From contig JAPTHN010000089.1 of the NCBI GenBank assembly GCA_026936325.1, positions 186,001 to 250,000 of the forward strand: a stretch of DNA of 64,000 nucleotides. Direction: 5' to 3'. This document shows, piece after piece, positions 11,230 to 24,129 of the stretch. Made by a program: the position numbers and the translations under genes. How positions within the stretch are numbered: position 1 is the first letter of the stretch; every line of letters begins with the position of its first letter. Below the pieces are notes generated by a model. The model worked only from the letters and a program-made list of their open reading frames with translations. It was not told the DNA's origin and did no database searches. Origin of the DNA: Platynereis dumerilii. Its lineage: Eukaryota; Annelida; Polychaeta; Phyllodocida; Nereididae.

Positions 11230-13770
11230 GATTTGCAGATTGGGGTATACCGTCAATCTTTCACCTGTTGTACAAGAAACCAAGGCAGAAAAAGAATACA
11301 TGTGACATGAAGGGCCTGAAAAATAAGCATTTCTGTTTAGATTTAGGGAAATACCGGGGTAATGTTTGGGTCATGCGACCTTTGACCTTGGTATGACATA
11401 TACTGAAAAAATTAGCTAAATTTTAGGCGACAACATAACATAAGTATGCCCACAAATCTTAGGTGTATAAGATCTATGAAAATAGTGTAGCATTCGTGGC
11501 TTTTGAAATTTTTATCACTCTTGTAATATGCAAATAATGTCAATTGTCAAATGAGTATATCAAGTAATTATAGAATTTATTTAAACCTTTCTTTTGGTGT
11601 ACAACAAGTTCGTTCAGAAAATGGATATGGCACAATGGGCCTGAAAAATTGCATTCCAGGTCAGATTTAAAGAAATCAGGGAGTTATGGTAACACAGGAA
11701 AGTTATTCTAAACAAAGTAGGTATGGGTTGTGTGACCACTATCAAATAAATTTGCATAAATATAAGTCACAGCATTCCGTGTTGAATGTACATCAATTTA
11801 GGAGGTAAGGTCTATGAAAAATGATATGGTCGATTCCCTTCTTCAAATTGGAAAAAATAATTTTTTGTGACTTTTTACCTATTTCTAACTTCTGTAATAT
11901 GCAAATAAAGTCAAAGGTTAAGTGAGCATCATTCAATTATAGTACTCATTGACACCTTTCATTTGGTGTTTGACAAGTCCATACAAGAAATGCATAATTG
12001 TGACATCATAGGCCTGAAATAATGCACTTCTGCTGAAATTTAGAGAAATATAGGAGCTATGGTTGTGTTATGTGACCTTTGACCTTTGACCTTGCTGTGA
12101 CCTATGTTGAATAAATTTGCATAGATTTGTATCACAATGACCTGTGATGCATGCACATGAAATTTAGGGCTAAAATCTATCAAAACAACATTTAAAAAGG
12201 GACACTGGTTCCTTACAAATTGAAAAAAAATTGGCAAGTAATTAGTGATTTTCGACCAATTTATGACTCCTGTAATATGCAAATGAGGTCAAATGTCAAT
12301 TAGGTATCACCAAATGATTGTGCTAATTGAGTCCCTTCATATGGTGCATAATAGACCAAGTACGAAATGCCTATGACCCAATGGGCCTGAAATAATGCGT
12401 TTCTGTTTTAATTTTGAGAAATATGGGAGCTATGTTTGGGTTATGTGACCTTTGACCTTGTTGTGACCTATGTTGAATAAATTGGCATACATTTGTATCA
12501 CAATGTCCTGTAAAGATTACATATGGAATTTAGGGATACAATCTATGAAAACAACATTGAAGGGAAACTTTGTTTCTTACAAGTTGAAAAAAAAAAGGTA
12601 AATATTATAATTAGTGATTTCTGACCTATTTATGACACCTGTAACATGCAAATGAGGTCAAAGGTCAATTGAGTATCACCAAATTATTGTGCTAATTGAG
12701 ACCCTTCATATGGTGTACAATATGACCCAGTACAAAATGCCTATGACACAATCGGCCTGAAATAATGCATTTCTGCTGAAATTATGAGAAATATGGGAGC
12801 TACGTTTGGGTTATGTGACCTTTGACCTTATTATGACCTATGGAAATATATGAATAAATTTGCATAATTTTCATGACAAAGTCCTCTGATGCATGCACAT
12901 GAAATTTAGGGACTGCATCTATGAAAATAACATAGTAGGGAAACTTTCTCTCTTTCCATTTCAAAAAAGTGGCTAATTTTTTTGTGATTTTGACCTATTT
13001 ATGACTCCTGCAATATGCAAATGAGGTCAAAGGTCAATTGGGTATCACCAAATTATTGTGCTAATTGAGACCCTTCATATGGTGTACAATATGACCCAGT
13101 ACAAAATGCCTATGACACAATCAGCCTGAAATAATGCATTTCTGCTGAAATTTTGAGAAATATGGGAGCTATGTTCGGGTTATGTGACCTTTGACCTTGT
13201 TGTGACCTATGGAAAAATAGGAATAAATTTGCATAATTTTCATGACAATGTCCTGTGATGCATGCACATGAAATTTAGGGGCTGCATCTATGAAAATAAC
13301 ATAGTAGGGAAACTTTCTTTTTTTCCATTTGAAAAAAGTAGGTAATTTTATACTGATTTTTGACCTATTTATGACTTCTGCGATATGCAAATGAGGTCAA
13401 AGGTCAATTGAGTATCACAAAATTATTGTTCTTATTGAGACCCTTCATATGGTGTACAATATGACCAAGTGCAAAATGCCTATGACACCATGGGCCTGAA
13501 ATAATACATTTCTGCTGAAATTTTGAGCAATATGGGAGCTATGTTTGAGTTATGTGACCTTTGACCTTGTTGTGACCTATGGTGAATAAATTTGCATAAA
13601 TTTGCATCACAATGTCCTGTGATGCATGCACATGAAATTTAGGGGTTGGACCTATGAAAATAACATAGTAGCAAAACTTTCTTTCTTTCCATTTGAAAAA
13701 ATTAGGTAATTTTTTGCTGATTTTTGACCTATTTATGACTCCTGCAATATGCAAATGAGGTCAAAGGTCA
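11230..13770 (-). repeat. Right-arm ~365-bp subrepeats (about seven copies, inverted to the left arm)
   Basis: The landmark GCAAATGAGGTCAAAGGTCA recurs near 13750, 13388, 13017, 12648 and (degenerate) 12280, 11900 and 11528, a spacing of about 362-380 bases. Units become steadily more diverged toward the centre, while the outer three are very similar to each other and to the left-arm units. The pattern fits recent amplification or homogenisation at the outer end. Confidence 0.85.
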
Positions 13771-14087
13771 AGTGGCTGTAATCAAATTATTGAGCTCAAT
13801 GTGACCTTTCATTTGATGTATCATACACCTCTGTATCTGAATCAGATCACACAGGAGAGCCTGTAAAGTGAATCTCATGTCCGTGCTTGAAACTTGGCAT
13901 TTTTCTATAGAGGTCGTGACCTTTGACCCCTGAGACGGCAAAGTGCCACGTTAATTTTTCAACGTCAGACGGGTTTTTTTAAAACTTCGGGTCATAAGGA
14001 TCGATTTGATATGCAATTTGTGAGGTTGCAGAGCGGGGGCAGTAACGATGAAAACTAAGCCACTTTTTGGCCTCCTGCCACTCTGCT
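13770..14087 (-). repeat. Right terminal inverted repeat head of the fold-back element
   Basis: Reverse complement of the left head. Differences include length changes in the A/T run near 13974-13983 and in the outer ~45 bases. Confidence 0.85.
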
Positions 14088-16429
14088 ATTGTACTGAGTC
14101 TGCAGAGTCTGGCTCTGCCTGTTTGTTCTGGTCTGGAGGAAGAATGGCTTGGACGACTGAAGCATGCAGCATACTTTTTCTGTTTTTGTTTCATCACAAA
14201 CTTACAGAAAGTGGTTTGCCTTTAGCTTTTTCTCCCACTTTCTTAAATTAATTTATCCTCAGGTGTGAACACTGAACAGAGACCAGGTTTTTGTTCCTCA
14301 GGATGATATGTCTTGAAATGCAGCAATTCTAAGCATTCTTACACTTGCAATGCAAACAAGTGTCAGTCACAATCTAGTCAAAGACTTTCCACCATTTGCA
14401 ACTGGTTGTGTCAGACCTCCGAACTCACGCAGCTGCCACCCCATCTGTACGCTATTGTCGGTTAACAAATGATAAAAGCATATTACATCCCCGTATCTCA
14501 TCCTCATCTGTTTTCCATATATCTTATCTTTGTCATTCCACAATCATCCTCAAGTCATCCATATTTGACCCATCACCACTCCCATTACAATCTCAATACA
14601 ATAACTCATTCCTGAGTTGAATGACAGACCTGTATTTATGGGATGCATTATCCACAGGTCCTTGTGCTTCCCATTTATGAGCTTACATACCCCCTTTTCT
14701 TCCTCCTATGGACCCCAAAAAGACATTAGAGGACCTTCTTTGGCCTCCATTGTTCTTACATCAACCAATTAAGCCCTCATTAGGACAACAACAGAATAAC
14801 AAAGGTCCAAACACATTTCAGAAACATCAGCATTAAATCTTGTGCTGAATCAGCTGTTGTTTCTACCCCTGAGTTCCAAATTATATTAAGCTCTGCCAAA
14901 CTTTAATCAAATTAAATAACCAACAGCCAGCCTATAATCCAGCAAATTCATGACAGGGATCCTCTTTTGCAGTTGTGAAAATGACTATTGGTTGAAAGAG
15001 GAGACTTATATTTGCTATGAGGCAGCACTAATTGATGGGGAATTCCATGAGCTGGCTTCTGCTTGTCCACTTCTACTTATCCTGTAAATTTCAGCTCTGT
15101 AGGACTATTTGCCCTGGGGGATGGCATTCCCCTTGAAGCTCGTTCCTTTACAGACCCTGCCATCTTTATGGGACCCTCTGTCTTACCTTTCTCCGTCTTG
15201 CTTTATATTGCTCTCTCTTACTCCCCTGCATAACAAGTAGAGCAATGAATTTTGACTTGGTCATGTATTGAGAGAATCTTAGAGCAGGAAATGCCAGATG
15301 GAAAGACAGGTCAGATGTGCCATTTGTTATTCTTGGACAATCTTGGCACAAACTGCATTTTATAGCAGAGAGATCAATGCAATCTCCTGGTCAGCCTACA
15401 GGAAAGTAGACAAGGGCTGCAGGTTGATTCTCTGACCTATCCACTCTTTTAATACAAACGTATGACTCCTTATAAAGAAGTTTTTCTTGGAAAACAATGT
15501 TTGTAAGTCATACTCTCTTTTGAAATTTTTCCTTATAGGCGGCTGGAATTGACATGTGCTCATAATCATGATAATTTACATGTTTGGAAGTTAATTTGAT
15601 GAATATGAATATGCTGATGCTTAGCTACATGATAACTCTTTTGATTGATCAATGTTTCATATTCATGGGATAGTGGCTCTGAATGTCGGAATGTTCATAG
15701 CTGAATCAAATAGTTATCCTGTCTTCACTGGAGCCAGAAGAAAGCATGGCAGAGCTGTTAATCTTATTGAGAGAACATTGAGCCAGTAAAGCCACGTTTG
15801 GTCCATCAGGTGCTTTAAGACTTTCATTGCTATAGCGGCTAACTACAGACTTTCTTCCTATAGTGCACTATGTACACTTTTCATTAGTACCTCCGGAACT
15901 CTGGAAGCTTAACAGAGCACACTACAGCGTGTAGTGACGTGATGTTGACCATTGGAATTTACCCAAAATGCCTGGTTCTTGGAACTCATTATTGCGAGTG
16001 CCTCGGTTGCCACAAGACAACCCTCGATGACCTTGTCATTTCCACAATCACCCTTTGGCAAAACGTTCTGTTTGGTATGGTTATTCACTCTGTCATGGTG
16101 TCTCCACATCCTGAAGGGACTGTACTTAAGCTGTCAAGTTTGCTTGCCACTTGACACTGAAAAAAACTTTTACTTGCTGCTATGGTATCACAGTTAAAAT
16201 TGAAATAAAAAGCTTGTCATTTGTTTGCATGCGGAATAATAGTTTATTGTCACTTTTCATATTTTGGGGGTAAAATATATAGGCCCCTCCCAACTTTAAT
16301 TTGGTCTGCCCATTATAAGAAGCTATATAATTAATCCAAGCTAGCTACGAGTTCATTGATGTCTCACTTGATAGCAAGCATACACATGATACAAGGTCAT
16401 ACATATTTACACAGGTATACATATATGTA

Positions 16430-18930
16430 CCTTCCATTCATTATGCATTGCCCAATATGATTAGCAAACACAAGTTCTTCAATGACAATACTTGCATGTT
16501 TAGATCAATTCTATAGCTTCAGTCATTCAGCGTTGTGGTTTTAAAAGACATCGGGTATTCTGAAGTCCATTAGGAGCATAATGCCAGTTATTGGAAGCCA
16601 GTGCAAGTACATAATCATTTTTAGCCAAGTTCAGGTACTTCAAGTACATCAGCAAATATCAGAATGAAGGATAAGCACATTTGCAGTGCTGACAGTTACA
16701 ATATAATTGGTCAGCAAACTGGCAATTGCCCTGGATGACTGGAATGGTGATGCAATATCAGTGTCTGTACCCAGAGGCTCTCCTCTATAGTCCCCATGCA
16801 CTGAGTCTGCGGAGTCTGGCAATGCCTGTTTGTTCTGTTCTTGGGGAAGCATGGCGGGGGACTTGTTGAGGAGTGAAGCCTGCAGCACACTTGTTCTGTT
16901 TTTGTTCCATCACAACCTCACTGAAAGTGGTTCGCTTTTTTTTTTTTTTCTCACTTTCTTAAATGAATTTTGCCTCAGGTGTGAATAGAAACAAGATTAT
17001 TTGTCCCTCAGGATGATCTGTCTTGCAATGCCGCAATTCTAAGCCTCCTAACACCTACAAACAATTGTCCTTCACAATCCGTTCAAAGACTGTCATCCTT
17101 TGTCACAGGCTGTGTCAGACCTCTGAGCTCACACAGCTACACGTACCATCCCACTGGTATGCCATTGTATGTTAACAAATGACAAACACGTATTTCATCC
17201 CTGTATCTTGTACCATCTTTTATCCTTACAAAGCTCATCTTTGTCATTCCACAATGCTTAAGTCTTACATATTTGCCCCATCACAACTCCCATCACAATC
17301 CCAACACAATAACGCATTCCTGAGTTGAATGACAGGCTTGCGATCTCCACAGGTTCTCCCATTTTCCATTAATGACCTTACATACCCCCTCTTCTTCCTC
17401 CTATGGACCCCAAAAGACATTAGAGGACCTTCTTTGGCCTCTTTGGTTCTTACATCAACCTATTAAGCCCTCATTAGCACAGCAACAGAATAACGAACAT
17501 CCCAACACATTTCAGAAACATCAGCATTAAATCTTGTGCTGAATCAGCTGTTGTTTCTGTCCTGAAATTCCCAATTACATTCAGTTCTGCCAAACTGCAG
17601 TCAGATTAAATAAATAACATTCCAGCTGCCTAGCCTATAATCAAGCAACATAATGACAGTGATCCTCTTTTGCAGTTGTGGAAATGACTATTGGTTGACG
17701 GGGAAGACTTACAGCATCACTAATTGATGGGGGAATTCCATGAGCTGGCCTCTGCTTATCCACTCCTACTTATCCTGTTAATTTCAGCATGCTCTCAAGG
17801 ACTATTTGCCTGGGGATCTTGTCCTGTTAATTTCAGCTCTCAGGGACTATCTGCCCTTAGGGGATGGGATTCCCTTCTAAGCTTGCTGAATTACAGACCA
17901 TGCTGTCATGTCTGTGGAGTCATATTTGCCTTCTATATGGGACCCTCTGTCTTACCTTTCTCCTGCTTGCTTTATATTATTCTGTGGTATTCATTTGCAT
18001 AACAAATAAAGCATGCCTCTTGGTCTTGTATTGGGAGATTCTCAGAAGAGGAAAGGCATTGCATCATGTGATGGCAGAAGCATTGGCCAGGAAATTCCAG
18101 AAGAAAAGACAGGTCTGATGGCCCATTTGTTATTCTTGGAAAATCTTGGCACAAACTGCCTTTCAAGCAGGTGGATTGGCTAGCTTATCCAATCCTAATA
18201 CAAATGTATGGCTCCTTAAAATGAGTCTGTCTCAGAAGGCAATGTTACCAAGCAGTTCTCCCGTTTGCAATTCTCCATGGGTGGGTGGAATTGACATGTG
18301 GTCATGATAATTTTCTTGTCCCGGCTTAGAGAAGGTCATTCATGGAATTAATTGATGAATGTGATCATGCTGATGGCTTGTTACATGAGAAGTCTCCCTT
18401 GATTGATCAATGCTTCGTATTCGTTGGTGGCTCTGAATGATGGAATGTTCATAGATGCAAGCAATGTGTATCTTGTCTTCACTTGAGCCAGAAGACTGCA
18501 TGGCAGAGCTGATTGGGAGAGCACTAAGCTACATTCAGGCTTCAGCTCTTTAGATGTTCTAAGACTTTTTATGGCTATGGCACCTTACTACAGACTGTCT
18601 TCCTATAGTTCACTATGTACACTTTCCACTTAGTGCCTCTCAATCTGCATAAACTTCACTGAGCATACTACAATGTGTAGTGACTTGATGTTGAAAGTTG
18701 GAATTTACCCAAAATGCCTGGTTCTTGGAACTCATTATTGCGAGTGCCTTGGCTGCCACAAGACAACCCTCGATGACCTTGTCATTTCCACAATCACCCT
18801 CTGGCAAAACGTTCTGTTTGAGTATGGTTATTCACCACTCTGTCATGGTGTCTCCATATCCTGAAGGGGCTGTACTTAAGCTGTCAAGTTTGTTTGCCAC
18901 TTGACACTGAAAAAACTTTGTTCAACACCT
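16430..18930. repeat. Array 1 short block, copy 4
   Basis: Very similar to copy 5, at an offset of about 2770 bases (for example ATGGGATTCCCTTCTAAGCT at 17864 and 20635). The joining segments at about 16200-16430 and 18990-19200 also match, so copies 3-5 are a true head-to-tail tandem. Confidence 0.9.
16649..16888 (-). other. Frame-preserving open segment in short block 4
   Basis: Homologue of 19399-19680. It has several amino-acid substitutions (NKSPAMLPQEQNKQALPDSA) but no stop, and its length change is a multiple of three. Confidence 0.3.
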
Positions 18931-19219
18931 GAAAATTAAGAAAAAAATGTTTCCACTTGCAGCTAGGGTATCACAATGTTAAAATTGCAATAAAAAGTTT
19001 GTCATTTGTTTGCATGCGGAAGAATAGTTTATCGTCGCTTTTCATATTTTGGGGGTAAAATATATAGGCCCCTCCCAACTTTCATTTGGTCCGCCCATTA
19101 TAAGAAGCTATATAATAAATCCAAGCCAGCTACGAGTTCATTGATGTCTCACTTGATAGCAAGCATACAAGGTCATACATATTTACACAGGTATACGACT
19201 ATACATATATGTACCTTCC

Positions 19220-21650
19220 ATTCATTATGCATTGCCCATAATCAGAAACAAACACAAGTTCTCCAATGAAAATCAATTCTATTTCCTCAGTCATTCAGTG
19301 TTGTGGTTTTAAAGGACATCGGGTATTCTGAAGTCCATTAGAAGCATGTTGGAAGTTATTGGAAACCAGTACAATACAGAATCATTTATTAGCCAAGTTC
19401 AGGTACATCCGAAAATATTAGAAAGGGGTAAAAGTACATTTGCAAGGCTGTCAGTTACAATATAATTGGACATATAATTGGCCAACAAACTGGCAATTTC
19501 CCTGGGTGACTGGAATGGTGATGCAATATCAGTGTCTGTACCCAGAGGCTGTCCTCTATAGTCCCCATGCACTGAGTCTGCAGAGTCTGGCACTGACTGT
19601 TTGTTCTGGTGTGGAGGAAGAATGGCTGGGGACTCGTTGAGGAGTGAAGCCTGCAGCACACTTGTTTTGTTTTTGTTCAATCACAACCTCACTGAAAGTG
19701 GTTGGCTTTTGGTTTTTTTCTTGCTTTCTTAAATGAATTTTGCCTCAGGTGCGAACAGAAACAAAATTATTTGTCCCTTAAGATGATATGTCTTGAAATA
19801 CAGCAATTCTGAGCCTTCTAACACTAGCAAACAAGTTTTAGTCACAATCTATTCAAAGACTGTTAGCCCCATGTGACAGGCTGTGTCAGACGTCTTGAGC
19901 TCACACAGCTACCATCCCATTTATATGCCATTGTCTGTTAGCAAATGATAAAAGCATATTTCATCCCTTTACATCATCCCGATATTATATACCTCATCTT
20001 AGGTATCCTGCAATCCTCCCTAAGTCATCCATATTTGTCTCATCACCACTCCCGTCACAATCCATCACAATCCCAACACAATAACACATTCCTGAGTTGA
20101 ATGACAGACTGGCATTATAGGATGCCATCTCCATAGGTCCGCCTATCCATTAGTGACCTGACATACCCCCTCCCATGGCAAAGAACCTAAAAAAACATTA
20201 GAGGACCTTCTTTGGCCTCTTTGGTTCTTACATCAACCAATTAATCCCTCATTAGCACAATAGCATAATGAAGGACCCAACACATTTCAGAAACATCAGC
20301 ATTAAATCTTGTGCTGAATCAGATGTTGTTTCTATCCCAAAATTGACAATTACGTTCTGCTCTGCTTAATTGCAATCAGATGAAATAACCAACATTCTAG
20401 CTGCCTAGCCTATAATCAAGCAACATAATGACAGTGATCCTCTTTTGCAGTTGTGGAAATGACTATTGGTTGACAGGGAAGACTTACAGCATGACTAATT
20501 GATGGGGGAATTCCATGAGCTGGCCTCTGCTTATCCTCTCCTACTTATCCCGTTAATTTCAGCATTCAAGGACTACTTGCCTGGGGATCTTGTCCTGTTA
20601 ATTTCAGCTCTCAGGGACTATCTGCCCTGAGGGGATGGGATTCCCTTCTAAGCTTGCTGAATTACAGACCATGCTGTCATGTCTGTGGAGTCATATTTGC
20701 CTTCTATATGGGACCCTCTGTCTTACCTTTCTCCTGCTTGCTTTATATTATTCTGTGGTATTCATTTGCATAACAAATAAAGCATGCCTCTTGGTCTTGT
20801 ATTGGGAGATTCTCAGAAGAGGAAAGGCATTGCATCATGTGATGGCTGATGCATTGGCCAGGAAATCCCAGAAGAAAAGACAGGTCTGATGGCCCATTTG
20901 TTATTCTTGGACAATCTTGGCACAAACTGCCTTTCAAGCAGGTGGATTGGCTGGCTTATCCAATCCTAATACAAATGTATGGCTCCTTAAAACGAGTCTG
21001 TCTCAGAAGGCAATGTTACCAAGCATTTCTCCCTTTTACAATTCTCCATATGGGTGGGTGGAATTGACATGTGCTCATGATAATTTTCTTGTCCTGGCTT
21101 GGAGAAGGTCACTCATGGAATTAATTGATGAATATGATCATGGTGATGACTTGTTACATGAGAAGTCTCCCTTGATTGATCAACACTTTGTATTCATGGG
21201 TTGATGGCTCTGAATGTTGGAATGTTCATAGCTGAAGCAAAGTGTATCTTGTCTTCACTGGAGCCAGAAGACAGCATGGCAGAGCTGTTAATCTGATTGG
21301 GAGAGCATTAAGCTACGTGGAGGCTTCAGCTGTTTATATGTTCTAAGACTTTTATAGCTATGGCACCGTATTACTGTACAGACTGTCTTCCTATAGTTTA
21401 TAGGCTTATATATAGACTTGTTGAAAGTTGGAATTTATACCAAAAATGCCTGGTTCTTGGAACTCATTATTGCGAGTGCCTCGGTTGCCACGAGACAACC
21501 CTCGATGGCCTTGTCATTTCCACAATCACCCTTTGGCAAAATGTTCTGGTTGGGTATGGTTATTCACTCTGTCACGGTGTCTTCATATCCCCAGAGGTTG
21601 TCCTCAACTTGTCCACAATACTTATTGAAATTGGATGAGTTTAATATTGG
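19220..21650. repeat. Array 1 short block, copy 5
   Basis: Head-to-tail with copy 4. It carries all landmarks, then passes at about 21750 into long block 2. Confidence 0.9.
19399..19680 (-). other. Frame-preserving open segment in short block 5
   Basis: Minus-strand frame containing LQASLLNESPAILPPHQNKQ and GDYRGQPLGTDTDIASPFQ. The homologous segments in short blocks 2 (4750-4992), 3 (split by the transposon) and 4 (16649-16888) are also open. The length differences are 3, 3, 9 and 12 bases, all multiples of three. No family is recognised, and the plus strand is also open in places, so coding is not proven. A possible acceptor GTGCTGCAG and a possible donor GTAACT flank the segment. Confidence 0.3.
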
Positions 21651-22084
21651 TGATGGATTTCTTTGCATATGTATCAAAGTAAGAATGGGTAAGTTTGTGT
21701 AACTCCATGTATGGTGCATAAACTAATACATTCATATTACATTGTATGCATTATTGAGTCTCCTCCAGTTTCTTTCTGTGTTCCTATTTGCTGTGAGTTG
21801 CAAGTACATGCAAGTCTCCAGTCTGTCATGTTGATGAAGGTGCCTCATTGATGCATGGCAGTTTGCAGCTGAACTTGTGTCATTCATTTTGCCAACAAAC
21901 AGAGCAACAAAACAAAAAGACTTATGCAAAAGAGAGGAGAGCTGAACCGAGTTAGACCTCCCATGTCTCTGATCTCTCCATAAAGCCTTGTCAGTGCTGC
22001 AGGGACAGGTGCAGTTGGCTTCCGGCCCAGTTCTGCCTCTTTCTCCTCCTCAGCTCCCAGTATCAATCTGTTGCATCATGCATC

Positions 22085-22500
22085 ACTTTGCTTCCCCTTC
22101 CGCTCCTCCGTCCTACTTCCGTCTTCTTCGGGATTGTCCCTTCTCCTTTTCCTTCATTTCTCTTCTTATTTCCCTTCTCCTTTCCGTTCTCCCTTACCCT
22201 TCTTTTTTCCTTTCTTCCTTTCCCGTCTTCTTTATCCTCTTCCTTTCCTTTTTTCTTTTCTATCTCCTTTCCTCTTCTTATTCCCCATTGTCCTTATCCT
22301 CCCTGCCTTCCCTCCGTCTTCCCTCCGTCTTTCCTCTGTCTTCCCTTCCTCCTTCCCTGCCTCCTTCCCTTCCTCAATACTTCCCTCCCTCCCTACCCAT
22401 CCATTTCCTCTTCTCCCCTTCACCCTCCTTCCGGCTCATTTCCCTCCCTCAGATGTGCTCCTCCTCAGGAGCCTCCCCCTCCCTTCCCTTCTCTCACTAT
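22085..22500 (+). repeat. Polypyrimidine tract, long block 2
   Basis: About 400 bases of nearly pure C/T with TTCCCTCC-type units. All three plus frames are open because stop codons need purines; none is coding. Confidence 0.88.
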
Positions 22501-22744
22501 TCATTCCTGCTTGCATGTCTCATACCTTACTTTGTCCCTCTGATATCCTGTTCTTGTTCAATTTTATGAGCTCTTTGTGAATATAGCCTGCTTATGGATT
22601 CGACCCCTTTTAAATCAGTGGGCGATATTTGGTTGAGTGGGGAGGAGTTGTGAAGGACCTTTGGGATGGCCTGTAATTACAAGCATTTGAGTTGTGAAGA
22701 GAAAAGAAGGCAGGCCAAGGTTGTGGCTGCTGAAACAAGAGCAA

Positions 22745-22815
22745 CAGGGGGGGGGGCAACTTGCAAGTGATGAAGATGCAACAAGGTATTTGAAAAAGGA
22801 GGGGGGGGGGGGGTT
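22745..22815 (+). repeat. Poly-G runs in long block 2
   Basis: Runs of 10 and about 14 G flank a short A-rich spacer. Equivalent G-runs exist at about 2719-2790 and 25981-26045. They are candidate G-quadruplex-forming DNA lying about 300 bases after each pyrimidine tract. Confidence 0.75.
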
Positions 22816-24129
22816 GAGGGGGTCAATGAGATTGTTGCAGAGCCAATGATTGCTTGAGCAAGGCAATTCTTGACATCCCTCACTCTTTTATTGCCGTGGC
22901 CTCTGCCAGCCTCTGCTATAGCTGCAATTGTACTTTGCTACCACTAAAAGTGCTTCATCAGCAATTCTTGCCCCTCTCATAGGCCCCTTGATCACGAAAG
23001 GTCTTCCCATAGACATGCGTTACATGCATTAGTAGACTGTAGCAAAGCTCTGCCCACTTCTTGTACTGCTATGCACATCGATGCTTTACTGTAGTTAGTA
23101 GATGCCCCATAGATACTCGGTCATTGGATGCTCAGTGGATGCCCACTCTTCCCAACCTTATTTGGTCAGTAGCCTGTGACCTGTGGGTACCTGCAACACT
23201 CTCCTAAGTTATCCTCACAGGATGATTAATTGCGCCAATGCCCCCTTGCCATGTTCTGCTGATTCGCTGTTGATTTGTTGCACATTGCTGGAATTGCATG
23301 GCATGGAAAGCATTGGGAAGCATTCAAACCTCGTGAGTCAGGGGGATATTTGGTTTAAATGCCTTTTTGGTTTTGGTTGGAAGTGGTGAGCTTTAGGGAG
23401 ATCATTCTTCATTTTGATTAAAGACAAAAGAGCTTGGAGAGTTTGCAGAGCTTGGGAGAGCATGAAGAGCTGGAAGGGAGTGGGGAGAAATGACAAAGGA
23501 GGATTTAGGAAAGAAAGTTCTGTGGAATAGATTGGCTGGTAGAAGCCATTGTTTATTGAAAGGGATGAGCCAGGGCTTTCCTTGATAACTGCTTCACATG
23601 CAACCAATGTTCTGCCTGTTCTGCTTAAGCAATATAAGCCATGGCCAATGCAGTGCCCAATGCTCATACAGCGCTCATGGAGGGCTCGTGTAGTGCCTGT
23701 ATGATCCTTGCCTTGCCATGGTATTGCCAATGTACTCTCTAATGGCCTCTTTCGTGTCCTTTCCAATACAATGTTCTCATCAATTGCCCTTCCCGATGTC
23801 CAATGCATCTTGCCCTCCTTGCTTGCCGCATACCTCCACAGTCCACATGCAACCTTCAAGAGTTCCTCAAGATCCCAATGCTCCTTTATCCTTCAGAATT
23901 CCTTCTTCCATTTCATGTTAAGAGTCCGACCTCCTATGTCCTTCATGAGGTCCTTCGCTCGGTTCCGTGAGGCCATCCACTAGGTCCTCCAAGGGCCTTC
24001 CAGACAAGGATGCACAAATGTGCTTCAATCCGTATATCTAGACATTCTCCTCATGAAAGATTCGCATCAGGACTCGATCAGAACCATTTCGGTGGTATGC
24101 GCTAAAGGACGCACCGGGCGGTCCTCTAT

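Larger units (their letters stand above)
7758..14087. mobile_element. Non-autonomous fold-back DNA transposon with long subrepeated inverted arms
   Basis: The ends are inverted copies (AGCAGAGTGG at 7758 against CCACTCTGCT ending 14087). Within them 7788-8070 is the near-perfect reverse complement of 13770-14045. Inside these heads both arms consist of ~365-bp subrepeats: three on the left and about seven on the right, in opposite orientation. The element splits a short array block between landmarks that are contiguous in the copies at 4.8, 16.7 and 19.5 kb, which gives an empty-site comparison. No transposase frame is visible. A clean target duplication is not evident; a short TTGT next to both ends is only a candidate. 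The architecture resembles Foldback/TU-type elements (known from Drosophila and sea urchin), but family membership is inference. Confidence 0.85.
7410..16170. repeat. Array 1 short block, copy 3, split by the fold-back transposon
   Basis: Left part 7410-7757 and right part 14088-16170 together restore the landmark order of the other short blocks, about 2.43 kb without the insert. The split falls inside the segment homologous to 4880-4905. Confidence 0.85.
21750..24110. repeat. Array 1 long block, copy 2
   Basis: Colinear with copies at 1790 and 24900 kb-scale positions, including the C/T tract (22030-22500), G-runs near 22747 and 22800-22814, and the pentamer-like CCAATGCAGTGCCCAATG segment near 23646. 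It ends near 24110, where sequence jumps to a short-block fragment. Confidence 0.85.

Noticed and set aside
17864-20889. Two nearly identical 84-codon hydrophobic frames (MGFPSKLAELQTMLSCLWSH...)
   Set aside because: Their identity only reflects the recent duplication of short blocks 4 and 5. The older copies at 5984 and 420 lose the frame quickly.
22071-22580. Overlapping plus-strand open frames of 150-193 codons rich in Ser, Pro, Leu and Phe
   Set aside because: They lie in a nearly pure C/T tract, where stop codons cannot occur on the plus strand. All three frames are open and no frame is conserved among the three long blocks.
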